DNA of 64,000 nucleotides from Trichostrongylus colubriformis (lineage: Eukaryota; Nematoda; Chromadorea; Rhabditida; Trichostrongylidae). The position numbers and the translations under genes were made by a program. The notes beneath the pieces were generated by a model. It was not told where the DNA came from. It made no database searches and saw nothing but the letters and a program-made list of their open reading frames with translations. Numbering within the stretch: the first letter of the stretch is position 1; each line of letters starts with the position of its first letter. Location: assembly GCA_963978905.1 (NCBI GenBank), contig OZ022261.1:26471686-26535685 (forward strand), written 5' to 3'. Shown piece by piece: positions 1 to 10,900 of this stretch.

Positions 1-3000
1 CAGCGGTCAACAGGTTTTCGCATGGATAATTCTACTAATTGGTACTGGTATACTAGTATCATCATTTACATCTGATTTCTGGTCAACACATACACGGTTT
101 ACACAGCACGGTAATCACTTAGTAACTTTATGTTTTGAATCATAATGTTGTATAAGTAAGGGTAATTAAGGGGATTGAATGTGACATTTTTTGTGACTTT
201 CGAAAAGGAACCAAGCAGTAAGTAGTGTTCCGACGAAGAAAAAAGTGAAATGAGCAAAAGCTCAAGAAATAGGCCCGCGGTTCACCCTGTGGTTTTGGCC
301 GCGGACGACTTTTCCGCGTGCCACAATGCCGCTACACGGATCTGTGAGAAGTGACGCTCATACGCAGCACATGTCACGCGCGCTCTGGGCGTCATTCACC
401 TACGCGGCCTCAGAACGGCCTTGTTAAGTCGCTTTAAGTGCGCCTTGGACCGCAAATAGAGCTTCGCATCGCTTGTGGTACTATTGTCATTTATTTATGC
501 TGAATCTATTTCCCCTTTTTTGACACCTGTATCCAGTGTATTGAAGGCACTTCTCGGAAAACGAAAGTCTTGCTCTTCCAACACAAAGTTGTCCCTCCCT
601 CCCTACCTCACCTTGGTCAATTTGGAAGCGGGCGCATAGTGTGGCATTTGATTGGAGGATTTGTCTATTTGATTTGAGGGGGCTCATACTATTTTGTTTT
701 TCTTTGACACATTACTTTGCGCCTCTCTTTCATGTTTCACACCCGATTAAATTACCCTGCCTCCTCCTCCCCTCCCCGTTGTGCCTCTAAATGTTTCAAA
801 GGCGCTTCTCCTACTTGCTTTCCTTCAAATAATCAAAACCTTCCAGGCAATTCGACACTCGACTCGTCATTTTTCAACTGGCTTGATTGTAACAATATAT
901 CAACCTTAAAGGAGTAATCACTAGTGGCATGATATAATCGTGGTTAGCCTTTTCCAAGAACCTATCCGTTGCTAAGAAGCTGGCCCTTCCTGGTCCCTTG
1001 ATTCTACTGACACCGAGAACCCTGGGCATTGCGCAGAAGCTAGTTTACTCCTGGATGAAAGGAGGGCCACTAGGATCAAATTCCGAGAAAAACTTATGTG
1101 CGATCTTCAGTTTGACCGAGCATTCGTCCATCCTGTGAATATGTAGTTCAGGGTGAACTTTCTCAGTGAAAAGCACGTTCTTCAATTACCACCTGTCGTG
1201 AAAACCCTTTCTTCGCTCCCTCCTGACGTGTGCCCTTTCTCGGTAAACACAGAAGTATCTATCGCTTTAAAGTGCAACTTTCCTCAAAAAGCTCCATGAA
1301 AGTAGACAGAAGGAACATATTTTGAGTTTTTCCTTCGTACGTAAACTTTAGGTTCGCTTAGAATTACGCGTACACAGAACAACGCATGAACCTCGTTTTT
1401 TTTGGGAATTACAAAATCTTTCTCAGGGAGCCGGACTAAGCACTTATACTGCATTGAGGAACAGGAAGTAGTGGAAGACGAAAGGGTGAGCGCAAAAAAA
1501 GTTCAGCAGAAACAAAGCTCTAACTGCATCATTCTGAAACCCAAAGATCTCAGTCTTAGGATCATACAATCAATTTGCATCCCAACGCAATATCGAAAAC
1601 CTTCAAAGTACCAAAAACTCGTTCGGGTGCTATGGGACTTACTAATTCTTGCTAAACTAGTTCAAGCCCCTGAACACGAATATCATAGTCATTTTACGCA
1701 ACAACGCCAAATTCCTCACAATCGCAGGATAATAGGGTAAAAAATATGGGCAGAATGTTCAATTATCCAGAAAGGAACTAATCTTCCCATATTATTCATC
1801 AGTGGGGGGCACGGGATGCTTTAATGGAGCGTAAAAGCGTTTTGCGAACGTTTTACAAACACTCAAGGCAAAAGCAAAACCTGCAAGCACGTCAAGGATT
1901 CGAACTCTCATCCATCGACTTGTAGCCCGACACCCTACCATCTGCTCCATCCGAGCACTGACAGCATGTTCTCTCAAGTCATATATGACCAGCACCTCCG
2001 CTTGCGCCGTATTTTTCAGACGTCCGTAAAATTCTCCCCAGATTCGTTCAGCAGATTTGGAGGACAGATTTGAGATCCTCGTTCGAAACTACATAGGGAG
2101 ATATACAACTCATCTTTAATGGCCACGGTGACCCGGGAGCCTTTCCTTGTTAGGGAGGGGGGGGGGGCAGTGCACTGTGCTCTGCGTCTCTAACGCTGTG
2201 GCTAGAGCGCAGAGAAGCCATAGCACTAGCCAAATCGGGTTCGAATTCTGCACAGAAACGATTCTGATGGAGCAAATTCGTGCTTTTTTCATCTATGTTA
2301 GCCTGAGCCTTGGGAAAGGAGATCACCTTTCCCTAGGCTTAGGCGAATAGGCGTAAGTGGTTGTCTCAGTTGGTTAGCTGTAACTAGGCATAAGATAACC
2401 TTGAGAGTGCCTGTGAGCACAAATTAGGCGCGACTTCTGCCTTTGTCGAGTGGGCCCCCCCCTAACTCCCGTAGCACCCTCGCTCGAGTACCTCCGACCA
2501 ACCTTTCAACGGTTGTTGGCGGGAAGGAGCGCAGTCCAGAGCTTCGCGCCCAGTGCTGACTTGCCCCCGTGACCGCCATAGATTTGCTCGCACAGCTCCT
2601 GCCACTCCGCCCATGTCCTCGAATCCACGCCATCATGTCGAGAAAGGTGAAGAGTTCGGAAATGTGGAGAACTCGAGGGGATGTGTCTCTGCCGTATTTT
2701 GATTTTCTTGGTTGTAACCAGATGGCCGGTAGTGAACGAATAGAACAAGTCTAATTAACACGCTGGCGACATTGCGTCCCAACGCTGGGACGCTCGTTTT
2801 CTGCTGCGTGGGACAATGCGTCCCAATGGTGGGACGCAGCACAGAAAACTCTTCTCTTCAACTGATTTGAAATCCACAAAATTAATTTTAATCAACATGC
2901 ACAAGGGTTCTTGTGTAAACATGGTCCGCCTACATCCCTTCAGTAAGTTTTTTTTCATGCTTTGTATCGTTATCCAGCACAGGTTCGTTATCATCGCTGT

Positions 3001-5956
3001 CGATCAACAGATCGTTAAAACTGGCATTCAGCTCTGTTAAGTCGTCGCAGGTATCCATAGTCAGTTAGGAGATTTGTGGCTATTCAAATCTTAGTCAAGA
3101 TACTTATACTCGCGAGACGTCGACTTTCCACATGCCCATCACCTGGTTAAGCACTTCCCATTACCATTACTACCATGCAATAATCACTTATTCAAGCCCT
3201 CAAGGGATATCTGAAATTTCGCAGCACTCACTACTTTGCATTAACGCTCAAGGTACGCGCGAAATTCAGCGGGTTCGGAAATGTAATATCAAAAACCCCA
3301 ATGCTGGGACGCCTTTCTCGGCATGGGGGGCGCGCGATGTCCCACGTGGCAGACACGTGAAAAAACGAGCGGTCGCCAACGTGTTAAACAGAAGGGGTAA
3401 ATTTGGCAGATTGTGGAATATGAGACTAGTTGTGCTCAGCAGTGTAGCAGTAGAGAAAGAACGAAATAAAACGGCGAAAAACCCGAGAATCAAGAACCCG
3501 AAAACTCCCTTCACTCTTGTGCCCCTTCCCGCACCGGCCGGGGTAGACTGCAGACGGACGGAGCTACCGAATCAGCCGGCCGTGAACGTTGCCGCGCTCT
3601 CGCCGGCAACTCGCCCGGCTGATGAACTGCGGAACGACATTCCGTGCCGCGGGATCGTAATAAGACCCCGAGCTGCGCTCTTTCAGTGCGAGTTTCCCTA
3701 CATATCACCTCTTCTGAGAAGGAGTGTTTGTTCTCGGAGAGCGCGTGTTTTTAGCTCTCACTTCCTCCTTAGCTATTCCGATGCCATTCACCTGTATCAC
3801 CTGTCGTCCCTTTTTCATCGAGAGCTTCGAGCGGGCGCCAGCAACGTCTCCATTCGTCCTTGTCGCGAGCCAAAGCAGTCCAGTGGACGTTTCTGGCTCC
3901 AGGGACACGTGGCGTCTCGTTCCTTTCGCGTAGAGCTTTCGTGAAGAAGTCTGACCATCGGGCCGGCGGTCGTCCGGGTGTTCGTTTGACGTCCCGAGGG
4001 ATCCAGTCGGCAACCGCTCTGGTCCAACGGTCGTCGCGATATCGCATGAAGTTTCCGGCCCGCAGGTACTAGCGAACATATGACATGCTGCTGGTCCGCA
4101 CGCATCGCATTCCAAGCCGCAACCCTTGGCGCGAGCTTACTGTCCTGATGACATACACTCTCATAAAATGCATATACGATTCTGATAGAAATTTGAATGT
4201 ATCAGAAAACCTTGACAATTGTAGAACATAGGAAATATTGCTATGTACTTCTATTTCATAAATTGATTTTCAGATGCACTTCAAATGCACCGAGGTATTT
4301 TGAAACAGTGTGTGACAACGCGAACTTATGGTAATTGTTATATGCGCTTGTCTTCTATACTGCAACGTCTGCGTTGGTTCTTCGATGATTATGACCTCTA
4401 TCCGAGTCGAATGCTCGTCTACAGGCATCTACCAACACAAAGTGAGTTTAGAGTGGTGTCTGAAGCAAGACCTACGTACAGCTGTGAAGCTAGGGTTTCT
4501 GAATTTCAGCCTTCATTTTCAACTTCTATATTTTTAACTGCAATGTGTAGGGCAAATATGTTGACGAAAATCGTTTGAGGCAATGAAATGCGCTCTCGGA
4601 ATGTGCCGCTTTTTGGGTGTGGTACATCAGGGCCCGATACGGCGTCGCGGACGCGGGAGGCGCGGTATTTTTGCATTTCGCGCGGACAGGCATCAAAGAA
4701 GAGAGAGGCGTGTCACGGCGCCGTCGTCGGAAACGATAAAACGAAATAAAGTATCGGAATACCAACAAAAATCACACTTTGCCATTTGGTTGCTGTTTTT
4801 AAGATCTTCTTGTGAAGATCTGCATGTGCCTCATATTGAACTGGTTCACTTTCATTTGAATTTTGCCTTCTACTTCTATTTTTAAGCCTTCGAAGTAGTT
4901 ATCGCTGGGCTGCTAATATCATCCATAGTAATGTCCTGTGGTGTGGTGGTGACTGGACCATTTTGTTGCCAGAAATGTCGTATGTCAACGACATTTGTTG
5001 TATTGCTTACAGGTACTTTCATAAAGAAATACTTTAGATGTTTTCCAATAAGCTCTTCAAGGACTTGTTAAGATGTGTTTTACACATCACTTGAGATGTA
5101 TTTTATTCATCATTAGCTGATTGAACCCGCCCTACTTGCTCTGAATTGTTTTTCTTTTTAGGAGTCTGTGTTGGGACAGCTTGCTTTGTTTACTGGCAAG
5201 CCAACCGAGAAGGACAGACATTCACACTTCAACACACTCCCATGCACGATTTATATCCTTATGAATACGTGAGTAACTCGTCCTCAACGGATTTCATTCA
5301 TAGTGAGACAGACTCCTTTGCACTTGTATCCATAAGTGGCCAAAGGCGGAGTTGGGAACTTTGCCAAAAAGTAGACCAGCTTCAATATCAAGGCAACGGC
5401 TGATTTTTATTGGAAATTCCGATCTGGGATACACCTTTCACGCGAAATATCTCACTGCTTTACGGGTACTCTTATGAACACCTTCCACGATTCACTCAGG
5501 TGAATTCCGCCTTCCACCAGTGAGACAAGAGAGCCTGAACAAGCATTTTCGAGCGCCTAGCGCAATTCCTAGCTATGAAGTAACATCTGGTTGTGATCAT
5601 GACACCCGAATTGGGTTACCGCACTAGGCAAATCGCGTTGACGCGCGCGCCAACTACCATGCTGGTCCCGCTGTGAATCAACCGCACAAAAGTGCGCGTC
5701 CTTCGGGCTGTGTTGCAAGGCCTGATTCAAGCAAAACCCACACACGTCACAAATCCTTTCTCTCATACTTACTTATTACACTATGTTACTTGATTATCGG
5801 ATCTGATCAAAACTTCTTTTTGTCACATGAAATGTAAAGGCTGACCAATTTATAGTTTTCTGCTACTTCAGGGTCACGAAAGGAGTATTTTATCATGGTC
5901 ATTCTACATGGCTGTATCTAGTGCTTGTCTTTTTGGTCTTTCTGCCATTTTATTAT
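1..5956 (+). CDS. Clc-like (claudin-like) four-span membrane protein, 5' partial, 3' end unresolved
   Basis: Five exons join in phase: <1-110, 4274-4441, 4887-5012, 5162-5268 and 5872-5956. The joins use good acceptors (GATTTTCAG, TATTTTTAAG, TTCTTTTTAG, GCTACTTCAG) and donors (GTAATC, GTGAGT, GTACTT, GTGAGT). Exon 1 gives the first membrane span ([17 protein letters not shown]) and a Trp-containing start of the extracellular loop. Exon 2 carries RGILKQC followed by YGNCY, resembling the claudin W-GLW-C-C signature. Exon 3 holds span 2 and the motif GPFCC, exon 4 the end of span 3, and exon 5 span 4 ([20 protein letters not shown]). This layout fits the nematode Clc-like family of claudin relatives, which act in cell contacts or as channel-associated tetraspans. 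The start codon lies before the window. The last donor is phase 1 and its partner exon was not found with certainty; reading through it gives a stop at 6001-6003. Confidence 0.85.
1886..1960 (-). repeat. tRNA-like sequence with B box, likely SINE head
   Basis: On the minus strand a TGGAGCAGATGG segment (A-box-like) is followed about 45 nt later by GAGTTCGAATCC, a near-perfect pol III B box. Acceptor-stem pairing is not convincing, so this is read as a tRNA-derived element rather than a functional tRNA. Confidence 0.45.
2178..2367 (+). repeat. Hairpin SINE, copy 1
   Basis: This is a tRNA-like head (GTGGCTAGAGCGCAGAG, then GGGTTCGAATTC as B box) followed by a body with an inverted repeat, GCCTGAGCC...GGCTTAGGC, at 2301-2344. 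The same head-plus-hairpin unit recurs at 19673 and 45445, and a head alone at 20575. A further shared 3' segment (GGCATAAGATAACCTTGAGAGTGCC) follows after 2367, where copy 2 has an extra block of about 60 nt. The family is internally defined by these copies; no autonomous partner is visible. Confidence 0.75.
2768..2838. repeat. Paired GCGTCCCA/TGGGACGC mini-palindromes
   Basis: Two near-identical palindromic blocks (GCGTCCCAACGCTGGGACGC and GCGTCCCAATGGTGGGACGC) lie about 45 bp apart. A degenerate relative is seen near 3300-3350. Each can form a short hairpin. No function is inferred. Confidence 0.5.
3769..4068 (-). pseudogene. RTE-type non-LTR retrotransposon, 3' end of the reverse-transcriptase ORF (relic)
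   Basis: The minus-strand frame reads [13 protein letters not shown], then [16 protein letters not shown], and further on [15 protein letters not shown]. This order (RDDRWTRAV, GRPPxRW, LARDRDxWRRYWRPLE) is the typical C-terminal tail of nematode RTE-clade polyproteins. A stop lies a few codons after the usual end, and a stop truncates it upstream, so the copy is 5'-truncated as is common for LINE insertions. A 270-codon plus-strand reading frame over the same bases is antisense to it and is not taken as a gene. Confidence 0.8.
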
Positions 5957-6490
5957 GTGAGTTTATGTCAGCATGTTTTTATTCTGTAGTATACGCTGAT
6001 TAATGCACGCATAGTGCAACAGATTTGAATTCGGTCCCAATCAACATAGTTTTCGCTGTCAAAAATAGAGTGGCATGCGATTTGCACGTAGCGCAGTTAT
6101 GAGAGGAAGATTAAGGTCAGACAGTTTGTAAAATGGCAGTATCGAGCTATTGAACACAACACATCCATGAATTACTATTGTTACATACACTTCTGTCGTT
6201 GAAGTTCAAACGGGATCGTATGCCATCAAAATTGTTGCTGTGTCGAAATTCCCACAAGATATTTGTTTGTCATAAAGCATCAGCCGCTAGCGGGAGGCGA
6301 CATGATGGCTCATCTCCAGCGCAACGTATCCTATGGGACGTTGATGTTGCTCTGCCGCCACTGTCGCCTCCCAAGCGCTCTCAGTTCTACCAAGATGTGT
6401 TTACGTAACAGGGCACTCTAATAGGGTCACTGCGCGCGTCAAGTGTCTTATTCTGCTGTGAACATGTACTAGGGGGTGGGGGGGGGGGGG

Positions 6491-6702
6491 GTCGCGAGAT
6501 CGAATTTCCGCTTCGCGACGGTGCACTAGCGGCGCCATCAGTACGACTCGCCATGTCGATTGCCCTTGGAAGCCGGCCGAGCGTGACTGCGTCACGTCTG
6601 CGCTTCCACTCATGCCACACCGCCTCGCTTGAAGGCTGCCATGCCCTGCCACTGGCACTCGCACCCGTCGCGTGCGGCCGCGCGGAAATTCAGCCTCGCG
6701 AC
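6491..6702. repeat. Foldback element, family D, copy 1
   Basis: Terminal inverted repeats (GTCGCGAG-ATCGAATTTCCGC at the left, GCGGAAATTCAGCCTCGCGAC at the right) flank a core that also occurs at 10968-11199 and, inverted, at 57059-57323. The shared core runs through GCGCTTCCA, CATGCCACA and GCTTGAAGGCTGCCATGCCCTG. A long G tract abuts the left end. This is MITE-like and non-coding. Confidence 0.7.
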
Positions 6703-7668
6703 CCTCACCCCACGCCATGGGGCGTGGCCACCCCCAACGTGTGACTTGACCCAGACCAGGTGTCCTGCGCACCCGCATGATCTTACAAGTAGAATCACCA
6801 CGGTTGATAATGGACAGCACAAAAGATTACAGAGTTCATCTCAAAATTTTCAGGCATTTCCTCACGAATTGGCGACGAATACGCCGACATAGCAAATGTT
6901 TGATTACCCTTGGACAACATGTAACTAGTGTTTAACAGCTTGACGTCATCTTAGTAGGCTTCGAGGTATGCAACCGTAGCGATAATACCGTTGTTCTGTT
7001 TGATAACCATGAAAATGGACATAAGCTGCCACTAGAATTTTACGTACGACTTTCTTCCAACATGATAAGAATTATGAGGGTGTGTAGTTTCGAGGTGGGG
7101 TTCGATTGGTACGATTTTTGCGCGGCCGTACGCGGCGAGCGGCGTGCCGAGTGTGAGTTCTTTGTAGTCTATCCCTTGAAAGAGCAACAACCACAACATA
7201 TAAGAACTTCCGAAGATTCCAACCTGCAATCTTCGAAGATACCAGCCATCACGATACCAGCCCAATGCGTCTTGAGCGGATTTCCAACCGACTGTAGCAA
7301 GTCCTGCTGACGGGAAGGGAGTGCGACGCCGCGAAGCGAAAATTCTACCAATCGACCGCACCCGTGGTTTCGCACCACGTCGCGCCTCGTGCGGCGCGGT
7401 GCCGAGCGTAACTTCCTTATGTAACTGGGTCCTTGTTTGCTCCCTTCCTTTTCTACGCCTAGGCCAGAACGGAGGAGTGGGTACTTGCTTTCGGACCCGA
7501 CTACGTACGGCACCTCTAGCTCGCACTGCTCTGCACCTCGCGATGCAAGTACACACCCAAATCGTCATCCTTGCGATGACGTCGAAAATCTGACAGGAGA
7601 TCCTCCGAGTTTCAATTTTACGAGTACAAATGTACATATAGTTGCATTATGTGCATATTTGATAATTA

Positions 7669-7674
7669 TTTATT
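7669..7674 (-). promoter_or_regulatory. Candidate polyadenylation signal of the SLC34-like gene
   Basis: AATAAA on the minus strand lies about 230 nt downstream of the transporter stop codon at 7903-7905. The distance is plausible for a nematode 3' UTR, but no transcript evidence is available. Confidence 0.35.
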
Positions 7675-7902
7675 TTCTCAGGAAAATTGAGAATAAAGTT
7701 TTCATTGATACTCGTACAAACGCACACATGAACAAAATGATATGGACTTGTCCCTACATACACATGTTACTAATGCATATGATTATGTAACATCATTGTG
7801 AACTAATGTGCAAGTGCAATGAATGTACCCGGTACGCTTTTTGGTCGCTGAATTCAGAACGTAACTAAATGATAAGAGAATCATGAGCGATCTATATACC
7901 CG

Positions 7903-10900
7903 TTAGACCTGAGTCTGCTTGCTGAGCTTCATCATCATATGAACGGAATCCTTGTTATCAGTACGATTATTGTTCTTGGAACTTCGGAAAAATCCGCCAA
8001 CGAAGGGAATTGATGTGAAGAATGCTGTCATTACACGATCATACGGTTCAAGTGAACGGAGATAGATTGGTGTCCATTGCCATGAGCGAAAACGGGACGG
8101 CAGCGCATTAGGGCAATATCGCTGAAATAAGTAAACCTGTCTGGCTTTCAAGATGCGCATACCAAGTAAAGCCCTTCTGAAAATACACGTATACTCATTC
8201 GCATTTGAATCAGATCTCACAGCAGAGATGATGTACCAACAGCTAATATGTACCATCGAGTTAACTGTTCGATTCAGTACTCTAAAAAGCCCATTTCACT
8301 GCTCAAGCATTCGTGCCTCGAGAGCACGTAATGATTCAAGGATCGGCATCATCGAGGATAGGCATCATCGAGAAAAAATCTTGTCCACTCTTCTTCCTGG
8401 GCTGTAATCTCGCCGAAGATCAAGATCAGTGTACCTTTTTAGACTAAAAGTTTTCTCTGGCTTTTTCTTTGTTGTTGTTTCCTTCAGCACTCACTAATTT
8501 ACTGTTAAAGGCACTTTCCACGATTACATTGAATGGGTTTAAGAGCCGAAGTATGTAGTTGGAGGTGCTGAAGAATACACCGAGAAGGAAAAATCCGGAA
8601 GAAACCCCGTTTAATGGTATCATGAGGAACCTTGAGATATTACCTGTTTCCCCAAGTGAACGTTTCATTACCCACTAGAACTTCTTCTTTATCTTATCTT
8701 ATCGCAGAATCACAGGCCCACGTAAACGCCACGTTGGAGAAAGCTTCGTCCAATGCCGGGTGGGGTCGCAGTTGATAGGCGTGGTCACTTGTTTCCCGCG
8801 GGCATAGCGCTGCCAGGAAGCCTCATGGTGCCGTTCGAAGGGTACAGCCTAGACAGTTACCCGGAGATCTATCGGCTGCGGCAGGGTGGATACCTGGTGC
8901 GTTTATCGCGGAAAGTGCTTTTAAGCGCCGTAACCCGCGAAGATTATTCTGGAGTGTTTTTTTTAGGTAACAACAATATTGCCGACCCCTCTCATAAATG
9001 GAAATGAAATTTGACCTTATCTATAGAACTATGGTTTACAGGTGCTTTCTCGACATTCCTTTTCTGTGCTGATTTTTCTTAAAACCCAGGCTGCATTCCG
9101 CTATGTACAAATGGGTATGTGAGTAGAACTGCGGGCCACACAATTTATGGATGAAATTAAGATACGCTCTACGATTATGTTGATGAAGATTGCGATAGCT
9201 TAATGCTCCAGGGAATAACTAGTTAAAAAGCTAAGCTCGATAGAATAGGAAGTGGTTCTCATCAAAGAAGGGGAAGCTCAGTGAATGCTCAAAGTCGAAG
9301 TAGCACTTTCAGAAAGTAAAACTACGGTTCCATAATTCACAATTTTCTTTGAAGGTAGCGCATGTTTCTGTTTAACATTAAAGGGGTATTACCTGCATTG
9401 CTGTGATTATAACAATGAGCATAACAAAGAGGAATACCAATAGGAAGAAGACGATAATCACATAATCCGGCAGCAGCGTTAGTCCAACAATAATACCAGG
9501 AATTAATACAAAAAACAGCAATATAAAGACGACAATAAACCATCGGTACTGAAAAAATGTATAATAAATACTTCTTCTTTGGATAAAGATGCTGCTGGAG
9601 TGCGAACTATGTAGGGTCACCGTGGTTGTACTTGGGCCGGGCTTTACTCTTGCGCGTCTTATTTTAAGCAAAATCGCTTTGGGACCCACCCGCACACGGC
9701 ACTTCTAGCTCGCAGATATCACATCGCACGCTCCACATCGCGACGCGAGTTTTCTGTAATAACGATACATGCGTGAAAAGGGCACTCAGCTGCGCTCTGC
9801 TTCTCCAGCACCAATGGCTAATGCGCAAACAAGCCAAGGGAAGCCCTTCTTATTCCCCACTAACGATTGTGCACATTTATGGCGCGAATGTGCGAGGTGG
9901 GAGAGTTGCATGCTATATCAGTGAGAGGGCGTAGAAAGAGCGTAAAAATAAGTGCCACCCAAGCATCAGAACCACCCAGATCAGTGTCCACATCATATGG
10001 CTAAACGCAGTAATTTAGCGCTATGGTCATGAAGTCACTGAGGTGAGGGATTCATTGAAGACATGCCTAGCTGCCACATTCAGTGGCCACAACCCATCTC
10101 ACTTACCTGATCAGTTATTTCGCCTAGCCGTCTAGATAGATAGATGGGTAATGCTCTTGTCCATGGAATCAGATAGAACATAAATGTACCAATGACGTTG
10201 TACAGTACTTGGCAAACAGCCATTTGTAAGGTCCTAAATGAAATACAGACATCATCATACTCCTTCGATGTGTCGAAAAAAAAAAACCCACTTCTCAAAG
10301 CGAGATCCATCTGCAGTGAGAGCTGCCAAGACTGCGCTGAATGATCCACCAATGTTCGATCCCAAAACCAGGGGATACATCTGTTCGAGGGTTATGACAC
10401 CCGATCCGACTAACGGTGTAAGTGCTGAGGAGAAGATGTTGTTGGATTGTATCTGAAATATTATCCGTTTATTGGGAAATAGTCAATTGTTCCCAGTTCA
10501 TAAAAAGGCGCAAAATGCCCTAATCACTTCAGGACCCAATTACATACAGCGCCCCCCACCACAGTGTGCGCTGAACGATCGCGTTCATATTTTGCTCCGG
10601 CAGGGCATGGCTGCGTTCACAGGCAGCGAAACAGAATAGCATGGGGGAAGTGCAGAAACGACGCAGGCAACGAAACTGGGTGAGACAGACGGAGACGCAG
10701 AGACACTAGTCACCTCTCGCCGGCGCCGCAAACTATGAACGCGACCCATGGCGGGGCATCACGCCGTACGACACACACTGTGGTGCGAAATTCTGACTTC
10801 TGGTTTCGAAAAATACACCCTCGCTTTTTACTAGTGGACAGTGTAATAATGGAGTGTATCGCTAGGAGAGAATTTCGTAGCGCGGCGTGTGGCGAGGTGA

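Larger units (their letters stand above)
111..4273 (+). other. Intron 1 of the Clc-like gene, repeat-rich
   Basis: This 4.2 kb intron is defined by the phase-1 donor CACG|GTAATC at 110/111 and the acceptor GATTTTCAG at 4273. It contains a tRNA-like sequence, one copy of the hairpin SINE and the tail of an RTE retrotransposon, all listed separately. No other coding exon was seen in it. Confidence 0.7.
5957..7902. other. Intergenic/3' region between convergent genes
   Basis: This stretch separates the last Clc-like exon from the stop codon of the minus-strand phosphate transporter. It contains a palindromic element at 6491-6702, a GC-rich repeat-like block around 7080-7560, and a possible polyadenylation signal for each strand near 7669-7697. 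No conserved protein-coding exon was recognised. Confidence 0.5.

Noticed and set aside
3132..3944. 270-codon plus-strand open frame
   Set aside because: Its 3' part is antisense to a clear RTE reverse-transcriptase tail, the rest shows no conserved motif, and its composition is not protein-like.
8444..9007. Open frames between the last two transporter exons
   Set aside because: They fall in the intron 8122-9392, have no homology to the transporter, and are not needed by the phase-matched model.
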